Assembly: GCA_051294375.1 (NCBI GenBank)
Contig: CM119265.1
Coordinates: 13,942,124-14,006,123 of the forward strand
Length of the DNA stretch: 64,000 nt
Direction: 5' to 3'
Source: Paraspadella gotoi
Lineage: Eukaryota; Chaetognatha
Position numbers and translations under genes: made by a program. Each line of letters begins with the position of its first letter. The stretch's first letter is position 1. The notes beneath the pieces were generated by a model. It saw nothing but the letters and a program-made list of their open reading frames with translations, was not told where the DNA came from and searched no databases. This document shows, in pieces, positions 34,666 to 45,507 of this stretch.

Positions 34666-36439
34666 TTATTTTCCTTGTAACTGCTTCCATTCGTGGGAGG
34701 TTTTTTCGTTCCATGAGCGAATTTCCTGTCGCAATAACACCGCGTCGGCTTTCAGTTTCTCCTGCCGCTGTTGCAAAGAAGCGAGAAGAGTAAAGTTACT
34801 GAGAAGTAACTTGATGCCTTCGCTTTGACGCCGCGCTGCGATAGAGTCCCGCATATCGTCGCCGCTCATAGCGCGGGCAAAGTCTTTCTCCGACATGTTG
34901 AGGGTAGCATTGTCGAGGTGGTTTAAGATAAAGTCTACCGCGATACACAGATTAGTGAAGAAATACCTTATTAAAAGAGTATAATTCGTTCGTTGATCTT
35001 TTATTTAAGTTCTTTAATGAATTAGTAGCAAGTAACTCACCCGATCTCTCCTTCCCTGATTCGTTGAGGCAATGAAAATCGGCTAATGAAGTCGATGTTG
35101 CTGTGCAGCAATGGTGGGTTCGCTTGAAGAATGACGTAAAGAAAAAGCGGAAGAAAATCGTCAGCGGAGGCTGGTCGTCCTACGGACAACTGAATGGCCC
35201 GTTGCACGAAAGCTGCGCAACCGAGAACCGCATGAAGTTTGTCCTGAGGCGATCGTTGGGCGTCCATTTCAATGATGGCTGCAACGGCCTTGTCGAGCAT
35301 CTCACCCACAATATCCGAAACTTCTCCATTTGGCGAATAGATAAGACTGTGGGCGTCGAGGTGGTTTGGTGTAATCCAGTTTAATGATCGGATTCTCGAC
35401 TGAAGCTCCAAATCCTTTTCCTCCCATTCGGCATAAAGCAAACCGAATACGAGCGAGTACAGTTTAGTGAGCAGGTATTTTTCCACGAACTGGAAAAGGT
35501 GGTCAATCGTGTCCTCCTTCAGAAATTTGTAGACAGGTTGCGTGAAGATTCGCTGTTGCAACTCCGAATAGAAGTCTTGAATCTCCTGTTCCAGGTCGTC
35601 GAGGCTCAAATCCAGCTTCTCGGCTTTCACTTTGAAAGTATCGTAAAACAGTTTGACCTGATTAATGTCGGAAAGTAAGGTAGTCTTGTAATTTGATTCG
35701 ATCGTGGACTAATTTTTAAAAAACAAAAGGCAATTCGAATACTGTGGCGAATCCTAAATTCGCCTCCCGTATAGCTTGGTGAAACTCAGCTCGTCCCATT
35801 GGCTTGGACATATAAGTACTCGTTCAACAACCGTGAGTTCCGGGTTTAATCCTCTCACGGTCACGCTGGATAAAGTGTGATTGTGTCGGCATAAACACGC
35901 CAGTGACATGGGGTGTTCACTGCAGGTCCAAAGCCCTGAGCGCCAGCTGTCGGGAGATGCCTCACAACCCGGGCATCACACATAATACTTTTTTTAAAAG
36001 GGGAAAAGTCATCACTGAAAGGCCTTTTTCTCACCACCTGTCTTGACAAATCCAATGCAGTTCTTTTGTCCAAAGTCTTGAGAAATTCCGCGAAATCCGA
36101 AGATGCCTGTGACGTGACGTCGGAAACGAGGCGCGGTCGCTCCACCGCAGTTTTGTTGGAGACAGATGAACGAAAGACCCATCGGCGACGTTTCTTCTTG
36201 GATGGAGAAACGACGACGAATCCGTCGATGGTGCCGTCGTCGGCCATCGGCTCCGGAGACAGTGGAAGTTCTTCGTCACGCGATTCTTGCCAACATTTGG
36301 AGCAAAGGCCGTCCCATCCTGGGTTGCCGTAAAAACCGCAACCATTTTTGCAGTGAATCTTCCCAGGATCTGTCAAAAGTTGGCTAACTTTTCGACCTCG
36401 TCTTTTCGATTCGTCGGTTTCACTGACGTTTGAGGACAT
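34666..36439 (-). CDS. RABGEF1: Rab5 exchange factor Rabex-5
   Basis: Guanine nucleotide exchange factor for Rab5 on early endosomes. Exon 1 (36439 to about 35990) has an A20-type zinc finger, [21 protein letters not shown], with ubiquitin-binding character in this family, followed by a basic, Ser-rich linker. After an intron holding a SINE-like insert come a helical bundle ([18 protein letters not shown]) and the VPS9 domain: [14 protein letters not shown]-like region, [20 protein letters not shown] and the next exon with [18 protein letters not shown], then a C-terminal coiled coil ([19 protein letters not shown]) ending QLQGK. Four exons or so; no frame breaks. Confidence 0.93.
35755..35990 (+). 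repeat. SINE-like insertion in a RABGEF1 intron
   Basis: GC-richer non-coding block in the first intron. The plus strand shows a TGGCTTGGACAT patch and, about 40 bases on, GGGTTTAATCC; their order and spacing resemble tRNA A and B boxes. The distal part shares AGATGCCTCA...GGGCATCACA with the repeat at 2390-2640. No clear target duplication was found. Confidence 0.45.
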
Positions 36440-36767
36440 AGTCTTTGGCTATTTATAAACATTCAGACTGCTGCATCATATTAATTTAATATGTGGTGGA
36501 TAAGAAAACTATTGTTAGAAATAGCTATTATGCTCGCGGCGAAAACAACACTTAGCTTTAAAAATAAGCAAGCAATTGTCCTATCCCTAATAACAAAATA
36601 TATTTTTTAGTCTTTCATTCAATTACATAAAACAACAATTCTGTTGAAACAGAAAAAAAATTTTTCAAGTAATGTTCTTAAAATCGAAAAAAATATAAAT
36701 GCAAATTTTATGCGAGGTAGTTTCTCTACATATACTGTACTGAATAAAAAAGCTTAAGGATAAAGGA

Positions 36768-38328
36768 TCAATCGTCAAGTTCTAGGTCGTCTTCTTCTTC
36801 CTTTTTTTTCTTTTTTTCTTTTCCCTCTTCTTCGGGTTCAGCATCATGTTCCATCGCTTGCATAAAGGCTTCAACATTTCCCTGAAATAAATAATTCAAA
36901 ATGAAAAAGTTTTCCTTATAAGCGCCGATTGGAACCAATATAAACCGAATGACGAATTTCAGCACCAGGCATAAAACGGGTAAATATTAATCAAACAAAC
37001 CTGCGCGGCGGCGGCAGAAACGTCTGAAGGCATTCCAAACTCATTCATAAGAGGACCGAGCTGACCCGACTGAAGAGCTGCTTGAAAGCTACCCATAGCT
37101 TGCTGAAACTGTGGCGTGCCCAAAGTTTGTCTAAGATAAGAATCAATACGTTTAATAGTATATATAGAAAAGGAAATAATTGATAGTTACATAAATACAT
37201 GTAACTACATAATATATTTGTTTATTAAAAGGATGGATAATTTATTAATTTTTATATTGGTTGTAGCAATTTCATACATAAATAAATAAACCAAGAATGA
37301 ATTATCTTTGTAAGAAAAAATATGCGAGTTTGAAAGATCTACACTTGAGTTTGAAAACCCAACCTGAGCTCCTCGGGAGTTTGATCAAGACCCTCGCCGT
37401 GCGGCAAATGCGGCGTCAAGACGTCACTCACTCCAGGGTTATTCAAGATAGGCGCCATATTTTCAGGAGTTATCACGCCGGCTAAATCAACTGAAGGTGA
37501 AAAAAAATCTTAAAAGTATAGTGATCTCGCCAGACGTTACTATCAAAGAAAATTAATGAAAAAATTTAAAAAAATAGAATGATTGATGCGATAAAAAATT
37601 ATAGATGTAATAATAATTGATTGATTGATGTAATAGTAATTGATTGATTGATGTAATAGTAATTGATATAATAGTAAATGATTGATTGATTGATATAATA
37701 GTAATTGATTGATTGATATAATAGTAATTGATTGATTGATATGATAATAATTGATTGATTGATGTAATAGTGATAGATTGATGTAATAGTGATAGATTGA
37801 TGTAATAGTAATTGATTGATTGATGTAATAGTAATTGATTGATTGATGTAATAGTAATTGATTGATTGATGTAATAGTAATTGATTGATTGATATATTAG
37901 TAATTATTGATGCGATGATAACCAAATGATTGATGCGATGATAACCAAATGATTGATGCGATGATAACCAAATGATTGATGCGATGATAACCAAATGATT
38001 TAAGCAATGATAACCAAATGATTTAAGCAATGATAACCAAATCATGGATGCGATGATAATCATTCATTGATACAATGATAGTCATTCATTGATCCGACGA
38101 TAGACATTGCTGCGATGATAATCATTTATTAATGCGATAATAGTCATTCATCGTAAATAAAACAAATGCGTGTATGAGTGAGAGAGAAAAAAAGAGAGAG
38201 AGAGAAAAAGAGACAGAGAAAAAGAGACAGAGAAAGAGAGAGAAAAAGAGAGAGAGAGAGAGAAAGAGAGAGTAAAAGAGAGAGAGAGAGAGAGAAAGAG
38301 AGAGAAAAAGAAAGAGAGAGAAAAAGAT

Positions 38329-38359
<31 letters not shown>

Positions 38360-39746
38360 AAAATAAAGATAAAGAGAAGCTGAACAGCCGCTGCAGAGCT
38401 TAACTCGTTTTTAAATGAATCAAAAGAAGCAGCAACCAAAAAAAAAAGAGAGAGAGAGCGTTTTGTAAATAAAGCAAACAAATGAGTGGAAGAATATGAA
38501 ACATAACAATTTAAAAGACCTCAATGATGAGAACCCATATCTAAATTTTTAGCTTCTTATGTTATGGTTACACACTTGAGCTATTTTCAATGTTAAAACA
38601 GAGTGACAAGGACGGCACAAAGAAGCAATACTAAATGGTTATCAACGCCCAAGACGCGTCTGGCGAAATAAAAATGGACACGAATCTCAACCGTATTTAA
38701 TTTAAAAAGACATCGTACCAGGATCTTCCGTCGCACCAGCCGGCAAATTCATCGTGCTTAGGATAGTTTGCAGGTCTGAAAGTTGAATAGCGTTTGAGGG
38801 AGTGGCGGAAGCTCTGACCGCGGAGGTCGTCGTTGCGGTTGGGCCAGCGTTCGATGAAGTCGGTTGAGCGGCCGGGGTCGTCGTCGCGGTCGTCGTCGCT
38901 AAAGACGTCGGCGCTGACGTAGGAGCCGTGGATCGCGTGGCAGAAGCCGAAGGCGGTGTAGAGGCGCCGAGTGACCCGCCGGTAGAAGGCCTCGATGATC
39001 CACTTCCTCCAAGTAGCCCGGGCAATCCGTTGAGGGCCAGTCCGCCAGAAGCCAGCAACTGCATTAATTGCTGCTGCGACATGTTACCAAGGAGCGATTG
39101 CAAATCTGCTCCCATGCGAGACTCCCCCAGGCTGTCCAGGTCACCCAAACCACCGAGTGCACCGCCGCCAGCACCGCGTGAACCTGGAGCCGGGGGGTTA
39201 TTGAGCAAGTCGTTCACTTTGTTGCAGAGCTCCGCATCTTTGTCAGATTTGGGTTCCTTGATGAAAGTTGGTTAGGTCAGAGATGTGACTTTACATAAAA
39301 CCTCTAAATAATACAGTATATGCAAGCAGGTTAAAGCACCTGCATCCAAAAAAAGAACTTTCTGCTTGAGGCCTTAAATTTAAGAACGTATATGCGATCG
39401 GAACGAGCAGTAGAAAGCCGTGCAGGAGGGATATGTTTGAACATAACATCTTCGGGAAATATAATAAGGTCATCGACGACTTCACCAGTGGAGCGATCCT
39501 TCCAGCAGAAATGCATCAATGAGTCATCTAAAAATATAAGAAAGACATTTTTAAGTAACGAAATTGACTGAGGAATGCATTTTATGTACATATGGATTTC
39601 TTACCCGATTGATACACATAAATTTGGCCTTTTCTTTTATCAGCATGAACCATATTGCCTGGTTTCAGAAACATCTTGCCGGCTTTAAATTCGACGAGGT
39701 ACTGGCTGCTAGCACGGCCAGTGGCTGTCCCTCCAAACAAAGACAT
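36768..39746 (-). CDS. ADRM1: Proteasomal ubiquitin receptor ADRM1 (Rpn13)
   Basis: 19S proteasome subunit that binds ubiquitin and UCH37. The Pru domain is in exons 39746 to about 39605 and 39530-39345 ([76 protein letters not shown]). A low-complexity Ser/Thr/Ala/Gly linker follows (39250-38720). The C-terminal DEUBAD domain is in three exons: [40 protein letters not shown] and [17 protein letters not shown], then an acidic Lys/Glu tail ending LELDD. An intron of about 1.2 kb (38700-37495) is filled with tandem and GA repeats; other introns are short. Confidence 0.95.
37590..38140. repeat. Tandem repeat array in an ADRM1 intron
   Basis: Units of about 22-25 bases based on GATTGATTGATGTAATAGTAA, repeated about 14 times with decay, then a second motif (TGATGCGATGATAACCAAA, about 25 bases) repeated six or more times from 37910. 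Units abut without unique spacers, so this is a minisatellite, not a CRISPR array. One minus-strand frame happens to be open (Asn/Ile/Ser/His-rich) and is not a gene. Confidence 0.85.
38175..38372. repeat. (GA)n / (GAAA)n microsatellite
   Basis: About 200 bases of GAGAGA and GAAAGA repeats in the same ADRM1 intron; GA tracts return at 38445-38458. Confidence 0.9.
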
Positions 39747-39779
39747 TTCGACGTTTGGCTAATGAATTTCTAAACTGTA

Positions 39780-40663
39780 ATAGTCAAAAAATTTAAACCA
39801 TTAAAATAAAAATAACTAATGATTTTGAGTACGTGTATAATCATAACGAAATAATCATCAAAACCAAAAATTGATCTTTTAAATAATTTCCAAATACTAG
39901 CAGTAATGTGCAAAAAAACCACGCCACTTTATATCAGCATTTAAAAATTACCCTGAATGTTTTATTTTTTTTTTTAATTTTAAAAATAAAATGAATTGAC
40001 AAAGTTTTTGTTTGCAACGAATTTTATTTATAGTTCAACTATAAATAAAATTCGTTGCAAACAAAAACTTTGTCAATTCTCTAATTAATAGTAACAACGA
40101 AAAAGAAAGGATTACTTCAAAAATAAAATGAAAATTTAACAAAATTAAAATTTATTAAAATCGGGCTATCTGTTTGGAAGCACTGACTTTTTAAAATAAA
40201 GTACTCCACAGCAAAGCTAAACGTCCAAAAATTTTTATTCATTGAGGACTAATCGTCTTTTTTCTGATATTTTATGTTTTTTTGTAATAGATTAAAAATG
40301 AAAAAAATACAAAGGAAATACGGAAGGATAGCTGGATTTGACCCAGATCCTTAAATAATAATTTCAAAATTATTAAAAAATAAGATGAATGACAGCATCG
40401 CAGGAGAATCAACCTAATGACAGGTCAATTAAAGCTTTTGAATAATATTCAATTTTCCCTTCTTGATTTGAAATACTCAAGTATAAAAAAATCATCTCTT
40501 AACAGCTAAACCGATTTTGATAAAACTTTTTAAAAATATTTTATTAAGCATCTGAAATTTAAAGTTATAGAGTGGCGAGCTTTTTTTGTGCACATGAGTA
40601 TAGTTTAAAAATAAAAGGTCATTTCCACCAATAGATTTCCAAAACTGTAAAATCAATTATTGA
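39780..40663. other. Spacer between the lipid kinase and ADRM1, with a perfect palindrome
   Basis: The largest gene-free spacer of the minus-strand run, about 920 bases and AT-rich. It contains the 87-bp palindrome at 39993-40079 and no coding potential that I can see. Confidence 0.6.
39993..40079. repeat. Perfect 87-bp palindrome
   Basis: Symmetric about position 40036: the left arm from GAATTGACAAAG and the right arm to CTTTGTCAATTC are exact complements for 43 bases with a single-base centre. With no loop it is unlikely to be a microRNA hairpin; it could be a small foldback or a fold-back read artefact. Confidence 0.9.
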
Positions 40664-42244
40664 TTAAAAAATAAATTTTATCAAAATCATTAAAGCATAA
40701 ATCCCACCAACGATCGCCACAAGCAAAGCCACCAAGATAGAAATCAAGGTTCTCCTCCATTTTGCTACGGTTGTGGAGTAAACTACCTCAGGATGACCCT
40801 CAATCACGCCTGTTCCGTAGGCCTTCACGACTCCTCGATGAACCTTGGCATAGATGTGACTCAATGGATCAAGAATCTCTCCATCGCAGGCAACAGCGCA
40901 AGGAACTTTCAATTTAATGCGAGCTTCTCTCGCGCATTCTCTTACCCAATGAGGTGGCTTAGTACTACTACTCTTAACCATATCCGAGTACCAAATCCAA
41001 AGAAACTTCAATAAAACGCGAAAGCTCCAATAGGTCGACGCGTATACCATAAAAGAACCTTCGCGAAAGTGCGATTCGTAGCTAGAATCTTTCATTCCCT
41101 TAACTTGGTGCCTGCTCTTCTGATTAAATCCTCCGAGTTGATTCACTTTATTTGCATCATAAAGCGATAAGGGAGCCCAGTCGTTACGTAAAAAATCATC
41201 CGGACCATCAGGAGCCTTGCAAGAAGGACAATTTCCAAGTTTTCCCCCCTCTTCCTTCGACTCGCAGGCGGATCCAAGATAACGACCGCGTTTATATTCC
41301 ACCCTGTGAAAGGGAACGGGTTTCATCGAGAACAAAAGCATGACTAAGAAAATTAAATATCGGAAGGGTCCAAGAAATCGTAGACGCTCCAACTTTTTGG
41401 CCTCGTCGACGAAAAAACCCACTTGAAACAACAGGTGACAAATTTTCAAAAATTTGTAGCCTTGGTCGACATCATGGACAGAAATCAAATCAAAGTCACG
41501 ACAATTCCCGAGGATCATATTGACAACGCAGGACTGTACATCGTGAGTCATGTTAAGATTTAACGATGTCCCGTTGCCTGATCCAGTGGGAAGAATTCCG
41601 ACGGGAACGTCTACAGAAACCATTTCGGGATCTTCCTTATTTAAGTTGATGCCGTTATCCCTCTGAACGCTCCGGAGAACGCCCCCAAAAACGGCGGCGT
41701 GAGTTCCATCACCGCCGCAGGATAAGACGCCGTCGAAGTCGGACAATCGCGATGCCAAGATGACCTTTTCGATATCATCGCCAGCTCGAATATTGACTCT
41801 TTCAGTCGCAACGTTTGCAAGTTTAAACAGGGGATCTGCAATTCGATCGTAAACTTGAAGGCCTTTGCCCCAGCCGGCTCGAGGATTAAGAACGGCCAAA
41901 AGCTTTTTCGGTTTTTTCGAAATGGCCGCCACGCTGTCGATTCCCGCCTGCAACTGGACAAAAACCTCTTCACGTTGGTGAGCGGTTGAAAAGGAGAGTA
42001 TAGTTTCAATCAGGTCGAAGTTATAAAACTTATGGGGATTTCGCGAAACATGATGCAAAAAGATTCGGTCGCGCTCGTTCAGTTCCAACTTCAATATCCA
42101 AAGATATGGAATTGACAAATTTTGCTCACTCAAATAAAAAAAACAAGAGTCGCCACTGCTGCAATAAGAAGCTTCTCCATCAAGAAACAAAGTTTGTTTT
42201 TTTGTTTCCAAATTTTGGATGCTAGACTTTATGTGAATTTTCAT
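40664..42244 (-). CDS. Ceramide/sphingosine kinase-like lipid kinase with a C-terminal membrane anchor
   Basis: One intronless 526-residue frame. The diacylglycerol-kinase catalytic fold is clear: LAVLNPRAGWGKG (residues about 116-128), DGVLSCGGDGT (171-181) and GILPTGSGNG (216-225). It phosphorylates a sphingoid or ceramide-type lipid by family analogy. Residues 1-110 resemble the N-terminal beta-rich domain of ceramide kinase. An insert at about 330-400 contains CPSC and charged residues. The C-terminus ends with a strongly hydrophobic segment (residues about 498-526, LISILVALLVAIVGGIYALM), which known sphingosine and ceramide kinases lack, implying tail anchoring. Its 5' region is duplicated in inverted form at 55766-56450. 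CERK versus SPHK cannot be settled by eye. Confidence 0.8.
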   Translation of the reverse strand: MKIHIKSSIQNLETKKQTLFLDGEASYCSSGDSCFFYLSEQNLSIPYLWILKLELNERDRIFLHHVSRNPHKFYNFDLIETILSFSTAHQREEVFVQLQAGIDSVAAISKKPKKLLAVLNPRAGWGKGLQVYDRIADPLFKLANVATERVNIRAGDDIEKVILASRLSDFDGVLSCGGDGTHAAVFGGVLRSVQRDNGINLNKEDPEMVSVDVPVGILPTGSGNGTSLNLNMTHDVQSCVVNMILGNCRDFDLISVHDVDQGYKFLKICHLLFQVGFFVDEAKKLERLRFLGPFRYLIFLVMLLFSMKPVPFHRVEYKRGRYLGSACESKEEGGKLGNCPSCKAPDGPDDFLRNDWAPLSLYDANKVNQLGGFNQKSRHQVKGMKDSSYESHFREGSFMVYASTYWSFRVLLKFLWIWYSDMVKSSSTKPPHWVRECAREARIKLKVPCAVACDGEILDPLSHIYAKVHRGVVKAYGTGVIEGHPEVVYSTTVAKWRRTLISILVALLVAIVGGIYALMILIKFIF

Positions 42245-42613
42245 CTTAACCCTTTCAGCCCCTTTGGGTATAAATACCTAGTTGATCAAGGAAGTTCTAG
42301 GTTTTTAAAAATAGTTTACCTAAAGGCAATCTAGATTTCTGCAAATCTAGTAAACTTATTAATACTGTATATAATGTACATTATAAAAAATCAGATTTCA
42401 GAGTGTTCAAAGCAAAATAAAGGATTCAAACATCGCCATTGATTTTCGTTTCTTACATATATTACGCAACATGCGGACTCAAGTCAAGAAGAGGTCAACT
42501 CAGTCAAGCAACTGTAAAATATAGAAATGATGTTACTTAAGGAAAGTACTCAAAAAATGAATATAGCCCACTAACCATCTACCACAACAAAGTATTAATC
42601 ATAACCGTATATA

Positions 42614-42668
42614 CAGAGTGTCTCAAGCGTACTGTCACTTTACNNNNNNNNNNNNNNNNNNNNNNNNN
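42614..42668. mobile_element. End of a TIR element running into an N gap
   Basis: TA then CAGAGTGTCTCAAGCGTACT, the same terminus as the element at 54283-55765, cut off by 25 N. The flank 42250-42613 matches 55766-56130 in reverse, so both describe the same insertion site. Confidence 0.8.
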
Positions 42669-43560
42669 AAAAAGCGAGAGATGCTTTTACGCTTTCATGT
42701 TGTACTGACAGTGAAACGCCGGAGTTTGCGAAATCAAGTTAGTAACTTATTTACAATCTAAAAAAAAAGTTTTTGCAGTTTGTCTCTTTACATGACAACT
42801 ATTGTTAATATTTTTTTATTTCAGCGTTTCTACCCTCTTAACAGAGTTTCGGCATCACGTTGCACGATTGGCCATTTTCCAGATCAATTGTTGTTGAAGG
42901 ACGCTAAACGGAAGGCGTCTGAGTTAGAAGTATTTTCAGGGGGTAGCGCGGCGTCCATGAGGCGACAATGCATCACGGCTCGCTAAAAGATAGGCATTAG
43001 ATCAAAAGGTGGGGCGAGGAACATTCATCAGAAAATATTTTGAAGGAATGGAAGCTTTGCACCCTTCGATACGAATGAGCCAAGAGGAGGGTCACTACGA
43101 AAGTTAAAAGAGATGGCGGGCAAACGTCAAACAAAGACACAATGGCGTTCTTGAACAATTTTTCAAAAACATCGAACTATGCCCTGCGCTGTTTGTTGGT
43201 TGTAGTTTTTATTCAAAAAACTTTACAGTTTTATTACACATTATTGAATTTTTTTTTCCAGTATTCGTATTAAGAGAAGGTTTATCTTTATTTTTTTTAT
43301 AAAATTGTTCTGAACTCTGAGTGAGTGAGCGGTAAGCAGCGAGTTTTGGCTCTCAAATCTATGTTAAATGATTGAAATTATTTTAAAATTTGGTTATTTC
43401 TTTTCTACAGACTAGACACTATGAGATTTGCAGCCATGAGATTCGGCCGCTCTCATTGGTCCTGCTCACACCCATTCTAGGGCCTCGAGCTGGGGGCTTT
43501 TGAAACTTCTCTAACGTAGTTACCAGAAACTTTTCGCAATGTCAACTAGTCTTTTCTGAA
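42669..43560 (+). other. Unassigned, possibly exonic sequence upstream of HSCB
   Basis: GC-richer stretches at 42825-43000 (open frame RFYPLNRVSASRCTIGHF..., preceded by TTTCAG) and 43030-43200, plus an acceptor-like TTCTACAG at 43411 followed by ACTAGACACTATG, look like exons of a gene with frame errors. I could not match them to a family. Sequence quality here seems low, as in the genes that follow. Confidence 0.35.
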
Positions 43561-43574
43561 ATTTGGATGACCGA

Positions 43575-44346
43575 ATCTAACAGAGACTCCCGTGTTTGGG
43601 CGTAATCGTCGCACGGTCTCCTTCATTGAGTTGTTTCCTCTGCCCCTTTTGCCGAGCTTCAACCTTCCGCCGCATACTGGGCGCCAGTTCGCATGCGCTT
43701 ATTGCAATGCGGAATCTTCTTCCCGAGTTATGTCTTCTTTTGCCCGAAATGTGACTCGGTTCTCCCGGCTGACAGATCCAGGAGTTACTTTGATGTCGTC
43801 AACTCTCTCCCGCGACGTAATTATTCAATATGATGTTAAGTGAAAAATGGATGTTTAATCTGTCTCTCAACAAATTTTTCACAGTTACGATGTAGACGTT
43901 AAGCCTTAACCCTTCACAAGCGCCATCTTCTTAGAAAATTACATCCGGATAAATTCGCGCTCTCGTCCCCGGATGAATTGAAGAGAGCCGCCGACCAAGC
44001 GCTGTCATTAACGAACGCCGCCGCCCAGTTAACGAATCCATACAAACGCGGGTGCTACCTACTGCAACTGCGGCGGCGCTCCCATCAGCGAAGGTACTCG
44101 CTCTGATTTGGGCCAAGAGTTTTCTTCTCGAAATGATGGAACTTAATGAGAATGTGGAGGGTTTAAGCAGTGCGGAAGACACGGAGCGAATGTGCCAGGA
44201 ACTCGCGAGATCGTGGCCGTCATGAAAAGGAATTGAACCGAGCCTTTTCCGGTGGTAACATTGACAATGCAAAACAGATTTTGGAAAAAATGAAATTTTA
44301 TATCAACCTGGAGGAAAAGTGTCGTGAATTGCTCACGAAGTTTTAA
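43575..44346 (+). CDS. HSCB: Mitochondrial iron-sulfur co-chaperone HSCB (Hsc20), frame errors
   Basis: J-protein that passes nascent Fe-S clusters from ISCU with HSPA9. Exon 1 carries the eukaryote-specific zinc site, CAYC and, after a one-base shift, CPKCDSVLPADRSRSYFDVVN. After the intron (acceptor TTTCACAG near 43883) come DVDVK and the J-domain signature LHPDKFALSSPDELKRAADQ, NPYKRGCYLLQL, then the helical ISCU-binding domain: FLLEMMELNENVEGLSSAED, LNRAFSGGNIDNAKQILEKM and KCRELLTKF with a stop at 44346. At least four single-base indels break the frame; conserved peptides continue across each break, so these look like sequence errors. The exact start is not determined. Confidence 0.88.
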
Positions 44347-44495
44347 TTAAATGCTTACTTTTCTTTTGTTATGGATTTTTATATTTGTTTTTCACTATTT
44401 GTTAAAATTTTTTTCACGCTTTCTCTGGTTTGTATTCGAGTTACACTCCGCAGTGAAGATGATCTGAAACTTGTTGACTACTAAATAGAACTTAC

Positions 44496-45507
44496 AATGC
44501 TGCAGCTGGATCGTCTTGCCTCAGAGTCACCGCCGTGCTCCCGGCCGGTGGAAGCGGTTTCTAGGCTAGAAAACCCTAAAACCCAACAGTTTATCGAAGT
44601 GGATGGACGGCCAATTTATTCTTACGCTCTGGAAACATTTGTCCGACACTCTTGGATCCAACGGTTGGGATTTTTTTTTCTGAGTACTGAGAATTGAAAT
44701 TTACCAAATTTATATATACTGAACCCTCGTTCAGCGTTGCCCTCGTGATTCCTCCATCTTATCGAGTCGAAGTTCGGGAATTCATCGATGCCAAAATTGA
44801 TGACAGTTTTGACTCTGACTCTGACTCGTACGTTTATCGAAAAGTTATTCTCGTCGACGCTGCAGAGACGCGCCATCGTTCCATTCGTAATGGAATTGCT
44901 GCGTTACGAAAATCTATCGATAATGAATCGTTAAGTGCGAGGAATCGGACGCTCCCAGCAGTGCCTCTTTAAGGCATCAACTTCGACCTTTCAAACTTAT
45001 ACAAGACATCGTTGTTATTCACGACGCCGTCCGCCCATTTCTTGATAATTCAACTTGGGAACGGGTATAAATGCCGGCTGGGATGTTATGGCGCAGCAGG
45101 AACAGTTCGACCCTCGTCTCCACACGTAAGTGCGTCCCGAAAAGAAGGTTTCCTGGCCGAAACTCTCGTCGCGTGCGGATCATTGCGCTTCGGAGATGCG
45201 GCAGGTGCTAGGTGGCGGTCTTGATTAATTGAAACTAAACATTGAAATAAAAATTAGGTTTATTGCATTTGTATAAATGTGCTATTTTTTATTTAGGCTT
45301 TTATTTTCCCATGATACTCAACGCCTATGAGGCCTGTTCTGTCGAAGATCTTGACTTAGGAACTGAAATGTCTGGAAGTGGCGCGAAAAATACGGTGGGG
45401 CTCGCCCTTTTTGGTGGAGGGAGGTGAAAACCTGTGGAAAAGTAACTTATGCCAAAGACGTGGAGGCAATGGCCAATCAAATCGAGCGAGAAAAAAAAAG
45501 AATTTAA
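44496..45507 (+). CDS. CRPPA: D-ribitol-5-phosphate cytidylyltransferase (ISPD), frame errors
   Basis: Makes CDP-ribitol for the O-mannosyl glycan of alpha-dystroglycan; cytosolic. IspD-fold motifs appear in order across several frame shifts: VTAVLPAGGSG (CTP-binding loop), QFIEVDGRPIYSYALETFV, VALVIPPSYRVEV, TRHRSIRNGIAAL, DIVVIHDAVRPFLDNSTWE and GAAGTVRP. After an intron (about 45223-45296) come FYFPMILNAYEACSVEDLDLG, YGGAR-like, LWKVTYAKDVEAMANQIERE and a stop at 45507. It ends right after the cytidylyltransferase domain (about 250 residues), so it lacks the C-terminal domain of human ISPD. Animals lack the MEP pathway, so the bacterial-type IspD role is unlikely. Confidence 0.88.

Noticed and set aside
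37599-38063. 154-codon Asn/Ile/His-rich minus frame
   Set aside because: Translation of a minisatellite whose unit is nearly free of stops in one frame; inside an ADRM1 intron.
37590-38140. Possible CRISPR-like array
   Set aside because: Units are tandem and contiguous with no unique spacers, in an animal genome.
39993-40079. MicroRNA precursor
   Set aside because: Perfect arms with a one-base centre leave no loop; microRNA hairpins have loops and mismatches.
44496-45507. Bacterial-type IspD gene from contamination or transfer
   Set aside because: It has an intron and lies between clear animal genes; fits CRPPA/ISPD.
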